41,747 nt of DNA, taken from assembly GCA_947479815.1 (NCBI GenBank), contig CANKAT010000023.1:1-41747 (forward strand). Reading direction: 5' to 3'. Numbering within the stretch: position 1 is the first letter of the stretch; every line of letters starts with the position of its first letter. This document shows positions 7,399 to 13,281 of the stretch, one piece after another. The position numbers and the translations under genes are program-made. Origin of the DNA: Sphingobacteriaceae bacterium (GTDB taxonomy: Bacteria; Bacteroidota; Bacteroidia; Sphingobacteriales; Sphingobacteriaceae). A model generated the notes under the pieces. The model worked only from the letters and a program-made list of their open reading frames with translations, had not been told where the DNA came from and ran no database searches.

Positions 7399-8691
7399 AT
7401 GAAAAAGTTAATCTTTGCTTTTTGGGTATTATTTGGAATTTCTTGTACAAAAACAGATTCAATAACAACTACTCCCAGCACTCCAATAGTTGTTACTCCA
7501 ATAACTCCCCCGCCTTGTACTTTCACAACAATCTCTGAAATAAACAAAAAAACAAGCCATTATAAGAAGTATAATATACCTTTTTATGATTATTTTTTGA
7601 ATTCAAATTCTGAATATACTAAGTTATTTTTTTCAAGATCATTTATTGATTTGAATAAAAATTCTACTCCAGACTTAATCCTATCTTCAGTTTATTGGCC
7701 TGGGTATAAAAAAGGTGAGTTAATCTTAGTTGTAGATAATAAAGTTGAAAAGATTATTGAAAATTTTCAAATTCATTCAAGAAAAATGCTAATAGCTGAT
7801 TTCAATGGCGATAAACAAGATGATGCATTTTTTTTAGATCAAGGCTTAGATGTTAGTCCATATCCCGGTGGTTCAAATGATCTTATTTTATTTAATGGAA
7901 CATCAGTTCAGATTAAGTCCTTTCCAGATATTGGCATATTTCATGGGGGATGCGCGGGCGACATTGATAATGATGGTGATATTGATATATTTCCACTTTC
8001 TAATGGCAAACCAGAATTTTTACTAATAAACGATGGATCAGCTAATTTTACTAAAAAAGAGTTATTTGGAGGGATCGCACTGAATGAATATTTCCATTGT
8101 GAATTCTACGATCTAAATAAAGACGGAAATTTAGATTTGATAATTGGAGGCCATGAATGGAAAAGTTTTGCTTTTAAAAATTCACAATTAGGGGGTATTT
8201 ACGAGAATCATATTTTATGGGGAGATGGTAAAGGTAATTTTAGTTTTAGCAATTCATCTAAATTACCGACTTTGAATTTATGGGGAACAGTTACAGATTT
8301 TGACTTTTACGATTTAGATAATGATGGAACAGAAGAAATAATTGTATCAAGAACCGGTGGTAGCGATGGTTCGACAATGGATAATAACGGAGTTAAAGTC
8401 AAAAATTTTTACAACTACTTTAAAATACAAATTCTTAAAAAGAGTGGTTCTCAGTATATTGATTCATCTGTTCTTGATTATCCTTCAGGTTGGCCAGCTT
8501 CTGAATGGCTTGACTGGGTTGATGTATATGATCTAGATGGTGATTGTAATTTAGATATCATCCCCGATGACCAAGAATTAAATTACACTAGAACCTCAGC
8601 ATACCAAGCCATTAATGATTTAAAGAAATTTACGAATCTATACTTCAAGGGTAATGGAAAAGGTGGATTTAGTGTAACCTATAAAAAGTAA
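7399..8691 (+). CDS. FG-GAP/VCBS repeat lipoprotein
   Basis: A 430-residue lipoprotein: signal peptide MKKLIFAFWVLFGISC with lipobox GISC, then a Thr/Pro-rich linker (TTTPSTPIVVTPITPPP). The rest is a series of about six repeats with calcium-binding loops of the DxDxDGxxD kind: DLNKNSTPDL, DFNGDKQDDA, DIDNDGDIDI, DLNKDGNLDL, DLDNDGTEEI and DLDGDCNLDI. This is the integrin-like beta-propeller (FG-GAP/VCBS) fold, generally used for surface adhesion or protein-protein contact. No enzyme domain is fused. It is monocistronic in the module between repeats C and D, and its DNA is very A+T-rich, like the rest of the accessory zone. Confidence 0.88.
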   Translation: MKKLIFAFWVLFGISCTKTDSITTTPSTPIVVTPITPPPCTFTTISEINKKTSHYKKYNIPFYDYFLNSNSEYTKLFFSRSFIDLNKNSTPDLILSSVYWPGYKKGELILVVDNKVEKIIENFQIHSRKMLIADFNGDKQDDAFFLDQGLDVSPYPGGSNDLILFNGTSVQIKSFPDIGIFHGGCAGDIDNDGDIDIFPLSNGKPEFLLINDGSANFTKKELFGGIALNEYFHCEFYDLNKDGNLDLIIGGHEWKSFAFKNSQLGGIYENHILWGDGKGNFSFSNSSKLPTLNLWGTVTDFDFYDLDNDGTEEIIVSRTGGSDGSTMDNNGVKVKNFYNYFKIQILKKSGSQYIDSSVLDYPSGWPASEWLDWVDVYDLDGDCNLDIIPDDQELNYTRTSAYQAINDLKKFTNLYFKGNGKGGFSVTYKK

Positions 8692-8715
8692 AAATGTATT
8701 TCAATTTGATTAATA

Positions 8716-9138
8716 TCAATTCTTACAGTTTGCACTCTCTTTTTCAATTTTTTGTAGTAAAAAATCTTGTCCAAATGTGAGTTTCTTAGCTAATGGGCTA
8801 TTCGGTTCAATCACTCTCCAAAAAGGTGTGATTTGCTCTATATCTTCTCCTTGTAATAACTTTTCATAGTTTGCTTCTGCAACAATTCGTAAAAATATTC
8901 CTGTCGTTACCGGGCAAGTGTAGTCGGCATTATGCGCTAAAGCAAGGTCTTTCCGTAATGTTTTTATGTCTAGATGCTTTCCAATCTCAATTTCTTTAAT
9001 ATAGCTGTCAATGAGTTTTGGCGTTGCGATAAACATAGTGCTACCTGCTGGAATATCAGCAAAGTCAATATCAATTCGTTTTATTTTTGACTCTTTTTTT
9101 TCGTTCAATTTGTCAAGCCAACTTTTCTTTATTGCCAT
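8716..9138 (-). CDS. MGMT-like (alkyltransferase-fold) protein
   Basis: A 140-residue cytoplasmic protein. The frame opens at 9186, but the Met at 9138 (MAIKKSWLDKLNEKKESK) is the likely start since the preceding residues look non-coding. Residues about 80-130 contain YTCPVTTGIFLRIVAEA and ITPFWRVIEPNSPLAKKL, recognisable as the small Bacteroidota/archaeal MGMT family protein group related to the C-terminal DNA-binding domain of O6-alkylguanine-DNA alkyltransferases. The active-site PCHR of true alkyltransferases is absent; a CPVT stands at a different place. It is therefore probably not a classical repair enzyme, and may bind DNA. It is convergent with the VCBS gene, 24 bp apart. Confidence 0.72.
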   Translation of the reverse strand: MAIKKSWLDKLNEKKESKIKRIDIDFADIPAGSTMFIATPKLIDSYIKEIEIGKHLDIKTLRKDLALAHNADYTCPVTTGIFLRIVAEANYEKLLQGEDIEQITPFWRVIEPNSPLAKKLTFGQDFLLQKIEKESANCKN

Positions 9139-9464
9139 ATTATTTTTTGTAGTTCTAAAAATACAAAAAACTGAAAAACGGTGCAAAACCCTAACTCACT
9201 GATAGACAAAGAAAAAGCCCTGCAAAATGCAAGGCTTGTCCAGTGTGGCTCCCTCTTCTGAACTTGAACTAAGAAATGACAAAACCCTCAGGCAAAAAAC
9301 AAAAAAGACTCTACGATTTATCGTAAAGTCTTGATTATCAGTATATTGTGGAGCATAATCGAACTGCCGACCTCAGGGTATGAATATTTTTTGAGAAAAT
9401 GATGGCGTTGATTTGTAGTGAGTTATGTTTTCACAAAACCTAAATCAAATGATTTGGACCGAAT
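9139..9464. other. Gene-free gap with two tRNA relics
   Basis: The 326-bp gap between the MGMT-like gene and the first SRPBCC gene has no gene. It contains two consecutive tRNA-3'-end relics, each with its own minus-strand terminator hairpin: D' (9212-9280) and D (9285-9480). Confidence 0.65.
9212..9280 (-). repeat. Second-type tRNA 3' relic with terminator (D')
   Basis: On the minus strand the sequence TTAGTTCAAGTTCAGAAGAG followed by GGAGCCACA looks like a decayed T-arm (loop TTCAAGT) and acceptor end. It is followed by a hairpin (AAGCC, TGCA, loop aaa, TGCA, GGCTT at 9215-9237) and a T-run. The acceptor end differs from TCTCGCTA of copies E and F, so this would come from another tRNA. The stems are imperfect and the anticodon arm cannot be read with confidence. 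Confidence 0.45.
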
Positions 9465-9480
9465 TCAGGGGTTGTTTTCC
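9285..9480 (-). repeat. tRNA-derived repeat, copy D
   Basis: Contains ccctcaggcaaaaaac, then a hairpin at 9307-9330 (GACT-c-TACGAT, loop tt, ATCGTA-a-AGTC) that with the six A's before it makes a good minus-strand terminator. Next is ttgattatca and a tRNA-like 3' half (9346-9384): minus-strand TTCATACCCTGAGGTC, a T-loop TTCGATT, and acceptor GCTCCACA. The right arm (attttttgagaaaatgatgg, cgttgatttgta) matches copy E almost base for base. Its far end covers the last codons of the SRPBCC gene (stop at 9465-9467). Confidence 0.75.
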
Positions 9481-9935
9481 TCACAAACTTCTTTGAGTTT
9501 ATTTAGCGCCTTTGGCCATGAATCATTCATGTATTCAGTTAAATCTTCTGTGAGGCCAACTAATTCAACTGCAATATCCGTAACACCATTATTTTCTTGG
9601 AACGTATAATTTTCAAATCCATTAGCCCATTTTTCGACTTCTGGACCAGATGTTATCTCAATATTCGATTGTACCAGTCCATAATGGCGTATTGAGATGT
9701 ATTTATTTGTGATGTTATCTGCAATTTCCGAAACCATACCTCCCTTGTTGCCTTTCTTATCAAATCCTACAAATAACATTTTGCTTCCTTTACTCCAATT
9801 CCCCTCATAGGTAGATGTTGGATTAAACATAGCGGTCCACTGCTCGTAAGTTGATTTTTTACTAATACCAAGCATTAAATCATAAATCTTATTGACTGGC
9901 GCATTTATTTTGATTGTGTATTGTAATTTATTCAT
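9465..9935 (-). CDS. SRPBCC (START/AHSA1-like) protein 1
   Basis: A 156-residue cytoplasmic protein with the SRPBCC helix-grip layout: an N-terminal strand (LQYTIKINAPVNKIYDLML), the middle sheet (GSKMLFVGFDKKGNKGGMVSEI, KYISIRHYG) and the long C-terminal helix (YMNDSWPKALNKLKEVCEE). The family covers AHSA1-like proteins and polyketide-cyclase-like ligand binders; the ligand cannot be told from sequence. Its start lies 10 bp after the stop of the other SRPBCC gene, so the two form an operon read leftward. The final codons lie within the conserved right arm of repeat D, and a related string (gttttcctcacac) recurs at the end of repeat E, which suggests that element E once abutted a similar gene. 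Confidence 0.85.
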   Translation of the reverse strand: MNKLQYTIKINAPVNKIYDLMLGISKKSTYEQWTAMFNPTSTYEGNWSKGSKMLFVGFDKKGNKGGMVSEIADNITNKYISIRHYGLVQSNIEITSGPEVEKWANGFENYTFQENNGVTDIAVELVGLTEDLTEYMNDSWPKALNKLKEVCEENNP

Positions 9936-9945
9936 TTTGTAAAAA

Positions 9946-10353
9946 TTATTGTTCGATATAATTTTTGAAATTATCTAAAATCATTTGCCAGCCTGTTTGT
10001 TGCATTTCTTCAGGATTTTCTTGCTCTGGTTCAAATTCCTCTGTAACTATAGTTCTTGTATCCGAGGAATCAAAAGTTACTTTCATTTTACGACCATCAC
10101 CTAATATAATTTCAATACCCTTTTCAATTTCAATTTTTTCATACGTACCCCAAAAATCAAAACTCATTGAATTGTCTTTGGCTGACATAATATAATGGAA
10201 TTCACCCCCTACTACTAAATTATTAGTAGCATTAGGACAATGCCATTCTGAACTAGCAAAATTCCAATTTTTTATATGCTCTTCTTTAGTCCAAGACTCC
10301 CATACTTTACTGAGAGGAGCATTTATTATTGATTCTACTTTTATTAAGTTCAT
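9946..10353 (-). CDS. AHSA1/SRPBCC-domain protein 2
   Basis: A 135-residue SRPBCC protein of the AHSA1 C-terminal type. The open frame extends to 10425, but the Met at 10353 (MNLIKVESIINAPLSKVWESW) matches the normal start of the family; the longer version adds a hydrophobic stretch derived from the repeat-E flank. Family features are the opening APLSKVWESWTKEEHIKNW, the mid-strand GGEFHYIMSAKDN, the turn FDFWGTYEKIE, and the C-terminal helix QQTGWQMILDNFKNYIEQ. These proteins have a hydrophobic cavity and often occur in stress-linked operons in Bacteroidota. It is first in the two-gene operon; repeat E with its minus-strand hairpin lies just upstream, so the promoter must lie in or next to that repeat. 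Confidence 0.86.
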   Translation of the reverse strand: MNLIKVESIINAPLSKVWESWTKEEHIKNWNFASSEWHCPNATNNLVVGGEFHYIMSAKDNSMSFDFWGTYEKIEIEKGIEIILGDGRKMKVTFDSSDTRTIVTEEFEPEQENPEEMQQTGWQMILDNFKNYIEQ

Positions 10354-10406
10354 TGATATTGATTTTAAAAAGCAAAGAAATATTAAAATTTGGTAAATAA
10401 TGAATT

Positions 10407-10625
10407 CCTCACGCAAAAATATCAATTGACCAACGATTTAACGTGAGTCCTTGATTTTCATATAGCGAGACCGGGATTTGAGCCTGCCGCAGGCAGGCCC
10501 GGGAACTCAGGGTTATGAAGATTTTTTGAGAAAATGAAGGCGTTGATTTGTAAAGCGTTATGTTTTTACAAAACCGAAATAAATCGATTTGACCCGATTT
10601 GAGGGTGTGTGTGTGTTTTCCTCAC
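10407..10625 (-). repeat. tRNA-derived repeat, copy E (best-preserved long copy)
   Basis: Order on the plus strand: cctcacgcaaaaa; a hairpin near 10428-10449; ccttgattttcat; a tRNA-like 3' half (10463-10519); then the conserved right arm (attttttgagaaaatgaagg, cgttgatttgtaa, gttatgtttttacaaaaccg, cgatttgacccgatttgagg). On the minus strand the tRNA part reads TTCATAA (anticodon loop, CAT), CCCTGAG, a T-arm CCGGG/CCCGG interrupted by a palindrome, and the acceptor TCTCGCTA. The 5' anticodon strand CAGGG is absent: homology to tRNA stops at the anticodon loop. The rest of the 352-bp gap (10354-10705) holds no gene. Confidence 0.82.
10482..10498. repeat. Palindrome inserted in the T-loop of copy E
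   Basis: GCCTGCC (10482-10488), loop GCA, GGCAGGC (10492-10498). It sits exactly between the two halves of the T-arm stem, splitting the T-loop that is TTCAAAT in copy F. The GCA loop is also seen in the palindromes at 37942 and 39268. Confidence 0.75.
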
Positions 10626-10705
10626 ACATAGTTTTATAGAATGAAAAGTAATTAAAGGCAATGTTATACCTTTAGATAATCCGTAAAGGATTTATAAAAA
10701 AATTT

Positions 10706-11272
10706 ATGAGAAATAAAACGTACTTTTTTCCTAGTGTGATTATTTTGTTAACAGTAGTATTCTATTTTACTGTAGAAGCACAACAAAAAAATATCACTTT
10801 TCGAACTAAGTTTTCTGGTGAATGGAAATCTAAAGAGCCAATAAGTATAGGCGGAAATATTTTTTGCTCCTATATGGATGGTGATCGTATGAATTCAAAA
10901 ACAATGAAAATAGTAGAGGATCAAAATTTTCTAACTATAGAAAATCCAAAATCGAATCCAAACACTAATAAGAGCCGAGAGAAGCTGATCATAGACGGTA
11001 AAGAAAGCCGAATAAATCATGGCCAAGGAAACGAAAAGAAGTCAACTGTAAAGTTATCAGCTGACGGAAAAACTATGACAATTAAATCAATTGTATACTT
11101 TATGACTGCTACTCCTTACCATGTAAATGTGATGAAAAAAGCATTTACTAATGTAACAGAGGTTTGGAAGTTGAGTCATGATGGCAAGTCTATTACTGTT
11201 CAATCCATTGCGAAATCCAATATATGGGGTGGCGAGCGTTCCTGGAAGACCGTATTCTACAAAACCAATTAA
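10706..11272 (+). CDS. Exported protein of unknown function
   Basis: A 188-residue protein with an N-terminal signal peptide or anchor (YFFPSVIILLTVVFYFTVEAQ, cleavage possible after AQ at about residue 26). I do not recognise the family. The mature part consists of alternating short strands: FSGEWKSKEPISIGGNIF, LIIDGKESRI, TVKLSADGKTMTIKSIVYF, VTEVWKLSHDGKSITVQSIA and SWKTVFYK. The repeated pattern of LSxDGKxxTI strands suggests a lipocalin-like or small beta-barrel fold that might bind a ligand; this is inference. It is the single gene between repeats E and G. Confidence 0.72.
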   Translation: MRNKTYFFPSVIILLTVVFYFTVEAQQKNITFRTKFSGEWKSKEPISIGGNIFCSYMDGDRMNSKTMKIVEDQNFLTIENPKSNPNTNKSREKLIIDGKESRINHGQGNEKKSTVKLSADGKTMTIKSIVYFMTATPYHVNVMKKAFTNVTEVWKLSHDGKSITVQSIAKSNIWGGERSWKTVFYKTN

Positions 11273-11280
11273 TATTAAAA

Positions 11281-11325
11281 AGCTTCTCACTTTCGTGACA
11301 GGCTTTGTAGCGAGACCGGGATTGC
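11281..11325 (-). repeat. Truncated tRNA 3' end with terminator (copy G)
   Basis: The string ggctttgtagcgagaccgggatt (11301-11323) is the same as at 11490-11512 in copy F, then homology stops in the T-loop. Left of it a stem (AAGCTTCTCAC with GTGACAGGCTT, imperfect) occupies the place of copy F's terminator, with A's beyond. So G is a second copy of the tRNA 3' end plus its native terminator, 189 bp from F and in the same orientation. Confidence 0.7.
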
Positions 11326-11380
11326 CAGCTTCGTTTCAAACGCCGTCATCCCAACAAGTTTGATTTACCCAAAGCCTTTC

Positions 11381-11414
11381 AAACAATTCGCGATGCGAAT
11401 CGTTTGTCTTTTTT
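11381..11414 (+). terminator. Hairpin with T-run between copies G and F
   Basis: AAACaATTCGC (11381-11391), loop GAT, GCGAATcGTTT (11395-11405), one mismatch, then gtctttttt. It would work as a plus-strand terminator for the unknown exported protein 109 bp upstream. Confidence 0.55.
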
Positions 11415-11459
11415 AACGCTCATCCGCTCAATCAAGCGAGCTTGTTTCGCAGCTGCGCA

Positions 11460-11495
11460 TTAAAAAAGCCTTCCCGAGAAAATTGGGAAGGCTTT
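11460..11495 (-). terminator. Strong terminator beside the tRNA relic F
   Basis: AAAGCCTTCCC (11465-11475) pairs perfectly with GGGAAGGCTTT (11485-11495) around a 9-nt loop; on the minus strand it is followed by six T's. It lies one or two bases past the 3' end of tRNA relic F, where a tRNA gene terminator belongs. Confidence 0.88.
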
Positions 11496-11496
11496 G

Positions 11497-11543
11497 TAGC
11501 GAGACCGGGATTTGAACCCGGGACCTCAGGGTGATGAACCCTG
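11497..11543 (-). pseudogene. tRNA(CAT) 3' half, copy F
   Basis: On the minus strand this is a perfectly folded 3' part of a tRNA: anticodon arm CAGGG-TTCATCA-CCCTG (anticodon CAT; Met, fMet or Ile2 type), variable loop AGGTC, T-arm CCGGG-TTCAAAT-CCCGG, and acceptor strand TCTCGCT with discriminator A. The 5' acceptor strand (should be AGCGAGA) and the D-arm are missing: upstream is only ttttttaggtaa and then the stop codon of the peptidase gene. Position 37 is C, where copies C and E have the normal A. The gene cannot yield a normal tRNA as it stands. An adjoining terminator survives. Confidence 0.85.
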
Positions 11544-11555
11544 TTACCTAAAAAA

Positions 11556-13109
11556 CTAGTTCACACCACCTTTACGGGTTGGCTGGCGTACAGCTGGCCA
11601 GCTCATCGGTTGACCAGTACGTGAGTTGATCGGTAAAATACTTTTTTCGTTTGATGATTTTGCCGGATCTTCACTGGCCATATAGGCTAATATTGCAGTT
11701 AGAATGGCATTATTCTGTACATCATCAAATACAATTTTATCATAGGTATCGCGGTTGGTATGCCAAGTATAAGTTCCATAAGCCCAGCTTAATGAGCTTA
11801 AAGAGAAGGCTGGAGCACCTGCAGCAACAAAGGAGGCATAGTCAGATCCACCACCACCTGGAGTTCCAGGGAAAGTGCTTTTGATCTCTGAGCGAATGTT
11901 GCTAGGTACCGGATTAAGCCATCTGTTCAGGTAATCATAGGCATGTAAAAATCCTTGTCCTGAAAGATCAACCACCCTGCCGGTTCCATTATCCTGATTG
12001 AATACAGCCTGAATATTTTTTACGATCTCCGGATGATCAGCAATAAATGCTCTTGAACCATTTAAGCCCTGCTCTTCACTGCCCCAATGACCAACAAGGA
12101 TCGTTCTTTTTGGATTAGGATACATCTTTTTCAATATCCTCATCGCTTCAAGCATAGTGATCGTTCCAGTTGCATTATCTGTTGCTCCTGTTCCGCCATC
12201 CCATGAATCAAAGTGGGCTGAAAGAATTACATATTCTTCTGGTTTTTCAGTTCCTTTGATCTCGGCTATTGTATTGAATGTAGGTACCATGCCCAGGTCT
12301 TTTGAATCTGCACGTATACTGATCTTTGGTTTTATTCCTGTTTCAGTTAAACGGTACAACATTCCATAATCTTCTAATGATATATCTACGGTTGGTACCT
12401 TTGTGCTTTGTGCACTAAATATTTTATTGACACCAAAACCTGCCGACCAATTGGAGGCAATGATGCCCACTGCACCTGCTTTTTCAAGAGCCAATGCAAG
12501 ATTTTTTGAATTTAATCCGGTTTTGTTCATCCGGTTTCTCCAGTCTGCGCTTGCCTTTGAACGTTCAGTTTTCATCTTTTCAAATGATTCTTTGGTTGCA
12601 AATTCTTCCCAGTTTTTATCATCTCTGCCTGTTGGCTGCTGCATAGATATCATCACAAACTTTCCCTTTACAGCTGGAAGCCAGTTTTGAAAAGCAATTG
12701 AATCGGCAACATCTGCCAGTATAATTGTTTCAGCTGTAACTGCTTTACCAGACGTTGATGGGCTCCAGGCCAACTGCATGCCCTCTAAAGATTCTACCCT
12801 TGGATGGACTAGGTCGATATGGGTAATTCCTCGTTCCCATCCACGCCATTCACCCCATTGTTCATTCTTTGCAGCTATGCCCCAACTTTGGTATTTTGAA
12901 ACCGCCCAATCATGAGCCTGCTTCATTTGTGGTGTTCCAACAAGCCTTGGACCAATGCCATCAGTTAGCTCCTGAGCAAGTTTTTTTAATTGTGAGTTTT
13001 CACTTGCTTCTTTTATAATTCCCTGTACAATAGGATCTTTACTTTGTGCATAAATGAGGTTTTCTGAAAGTATAAGGCAACAGGCAAATAGAATTAAATT
13101 TTTTTTCAT
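11556..13109 (-). CDS. M28 family zinc aminopeptidase with PA domain
   Basis: A 517-residue secreted metallopeptidase. The signal peptide is MKKNLILFACCLILSENLIYAQ. Residues about 110-265 form a PA (protease-associated) insert domain with GKFVMISMQQP and GAVGIIASNW. The catalytic M28 domain has all ligands: H and D in LSAHFDSWDGGTGATDN (second D bridging), the EE pair in HWGSEEQGLNGS, D in FNQDNGTGRV, and H in YTWHTNRDTYDKI. Such enzymes cleave N-terminal residues or dipeptides from peptides outside the cytoplasm. The stop codon lies 12 bp from the tRNA relic F; the relic's terminator probably also ends this transcript. Divergent from the CBM9-like gene. Confidence 0.92.
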   Translation of the reverse strand: MKKNLILFACCLILSENLIYAQSKDPIVQGIIKEASENSQLKKLAQELTDGIGPRLVGTPQMKQAHDWAVSKYQSWGIAAKNEQWGEWRGWERGITHIDLVHPRVESLEGMQLAWSPSTSGKAVTAETIILADVADSIAFQNWLPAVKGKFVMISMQQPTGRDDKNWEEFATKESFEKMKTERSKASADWRNRMNKTGLNSKNLALALEKAGAVGIIASNWSAGFGVNKIFSAQSTKVPTVDISLEDYGMLYRLTETGIKPKISIRADSKDLGMVPTFNTIAEIKGTEKPEEYVILSAHFDSWDGGTGATDNATGTITMLEAMRILKKMYPNPKRTILVGHWGSEEQGLNGSRAFIADHPEIVKNIQAVFNQDNGTGRVVDLSGQGFLHAYDYLNRWLNPVPSNIRSEIKSTFPGTPGGGGSDYASFVAAGAPAFSLSSLSWAYGTYTWHTNRDTYDKIVFDDVQNNAILTAILAYMASEDPAKSSNEKSILPINSRTGQPMSWPAVRQPTRKGGVN

Positions 13110-13281
13110 GAAATTATTGCTTAGTTAGTAATTGGTTATGAAAACGAAGATATTAAAAAGCTCCAAAAAGAGAAATAGCAATATAGACGGTACAATTCTT
13201 TTTACTTGGTAATGATAGTTTCGTTTCCATACTTTTTCAATAATTCTTCTTATTTTCCATCTCTAATTATTAGTATAAGCC

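Noticed and set aside
8342-8536. 64-codon frame inside the VCBS gene
   Set aside because: Shadow frame of the calcium-repeat protein, without a start context or homology.
5066-11272. A toxin-antitoxin or phage-defence island in the accessory zone
   Set aside because: None of the cargo proteins has nuclease, TIR, NTPase, toxin or antitoxin motifs that I can see; they are lipoproteins, SRPBCC, DUF2306, VCBS and MGMT-like proteins.
4808-11549. Chromosomal integron with attC sites
   Set aside because: The repeats do not show attC R/L box inverted structure; they match a tRNA 3' half plus a terminator, and cargo genes lie in both orientations. No intI is seen.
11497-11570. F as an intact tRNA-Met gene
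   Set aside because: No sequence that can pair with the acceptor strand and no D-arm is found upstream; the stop codon of the peptidase gene is where the 5' half should be.
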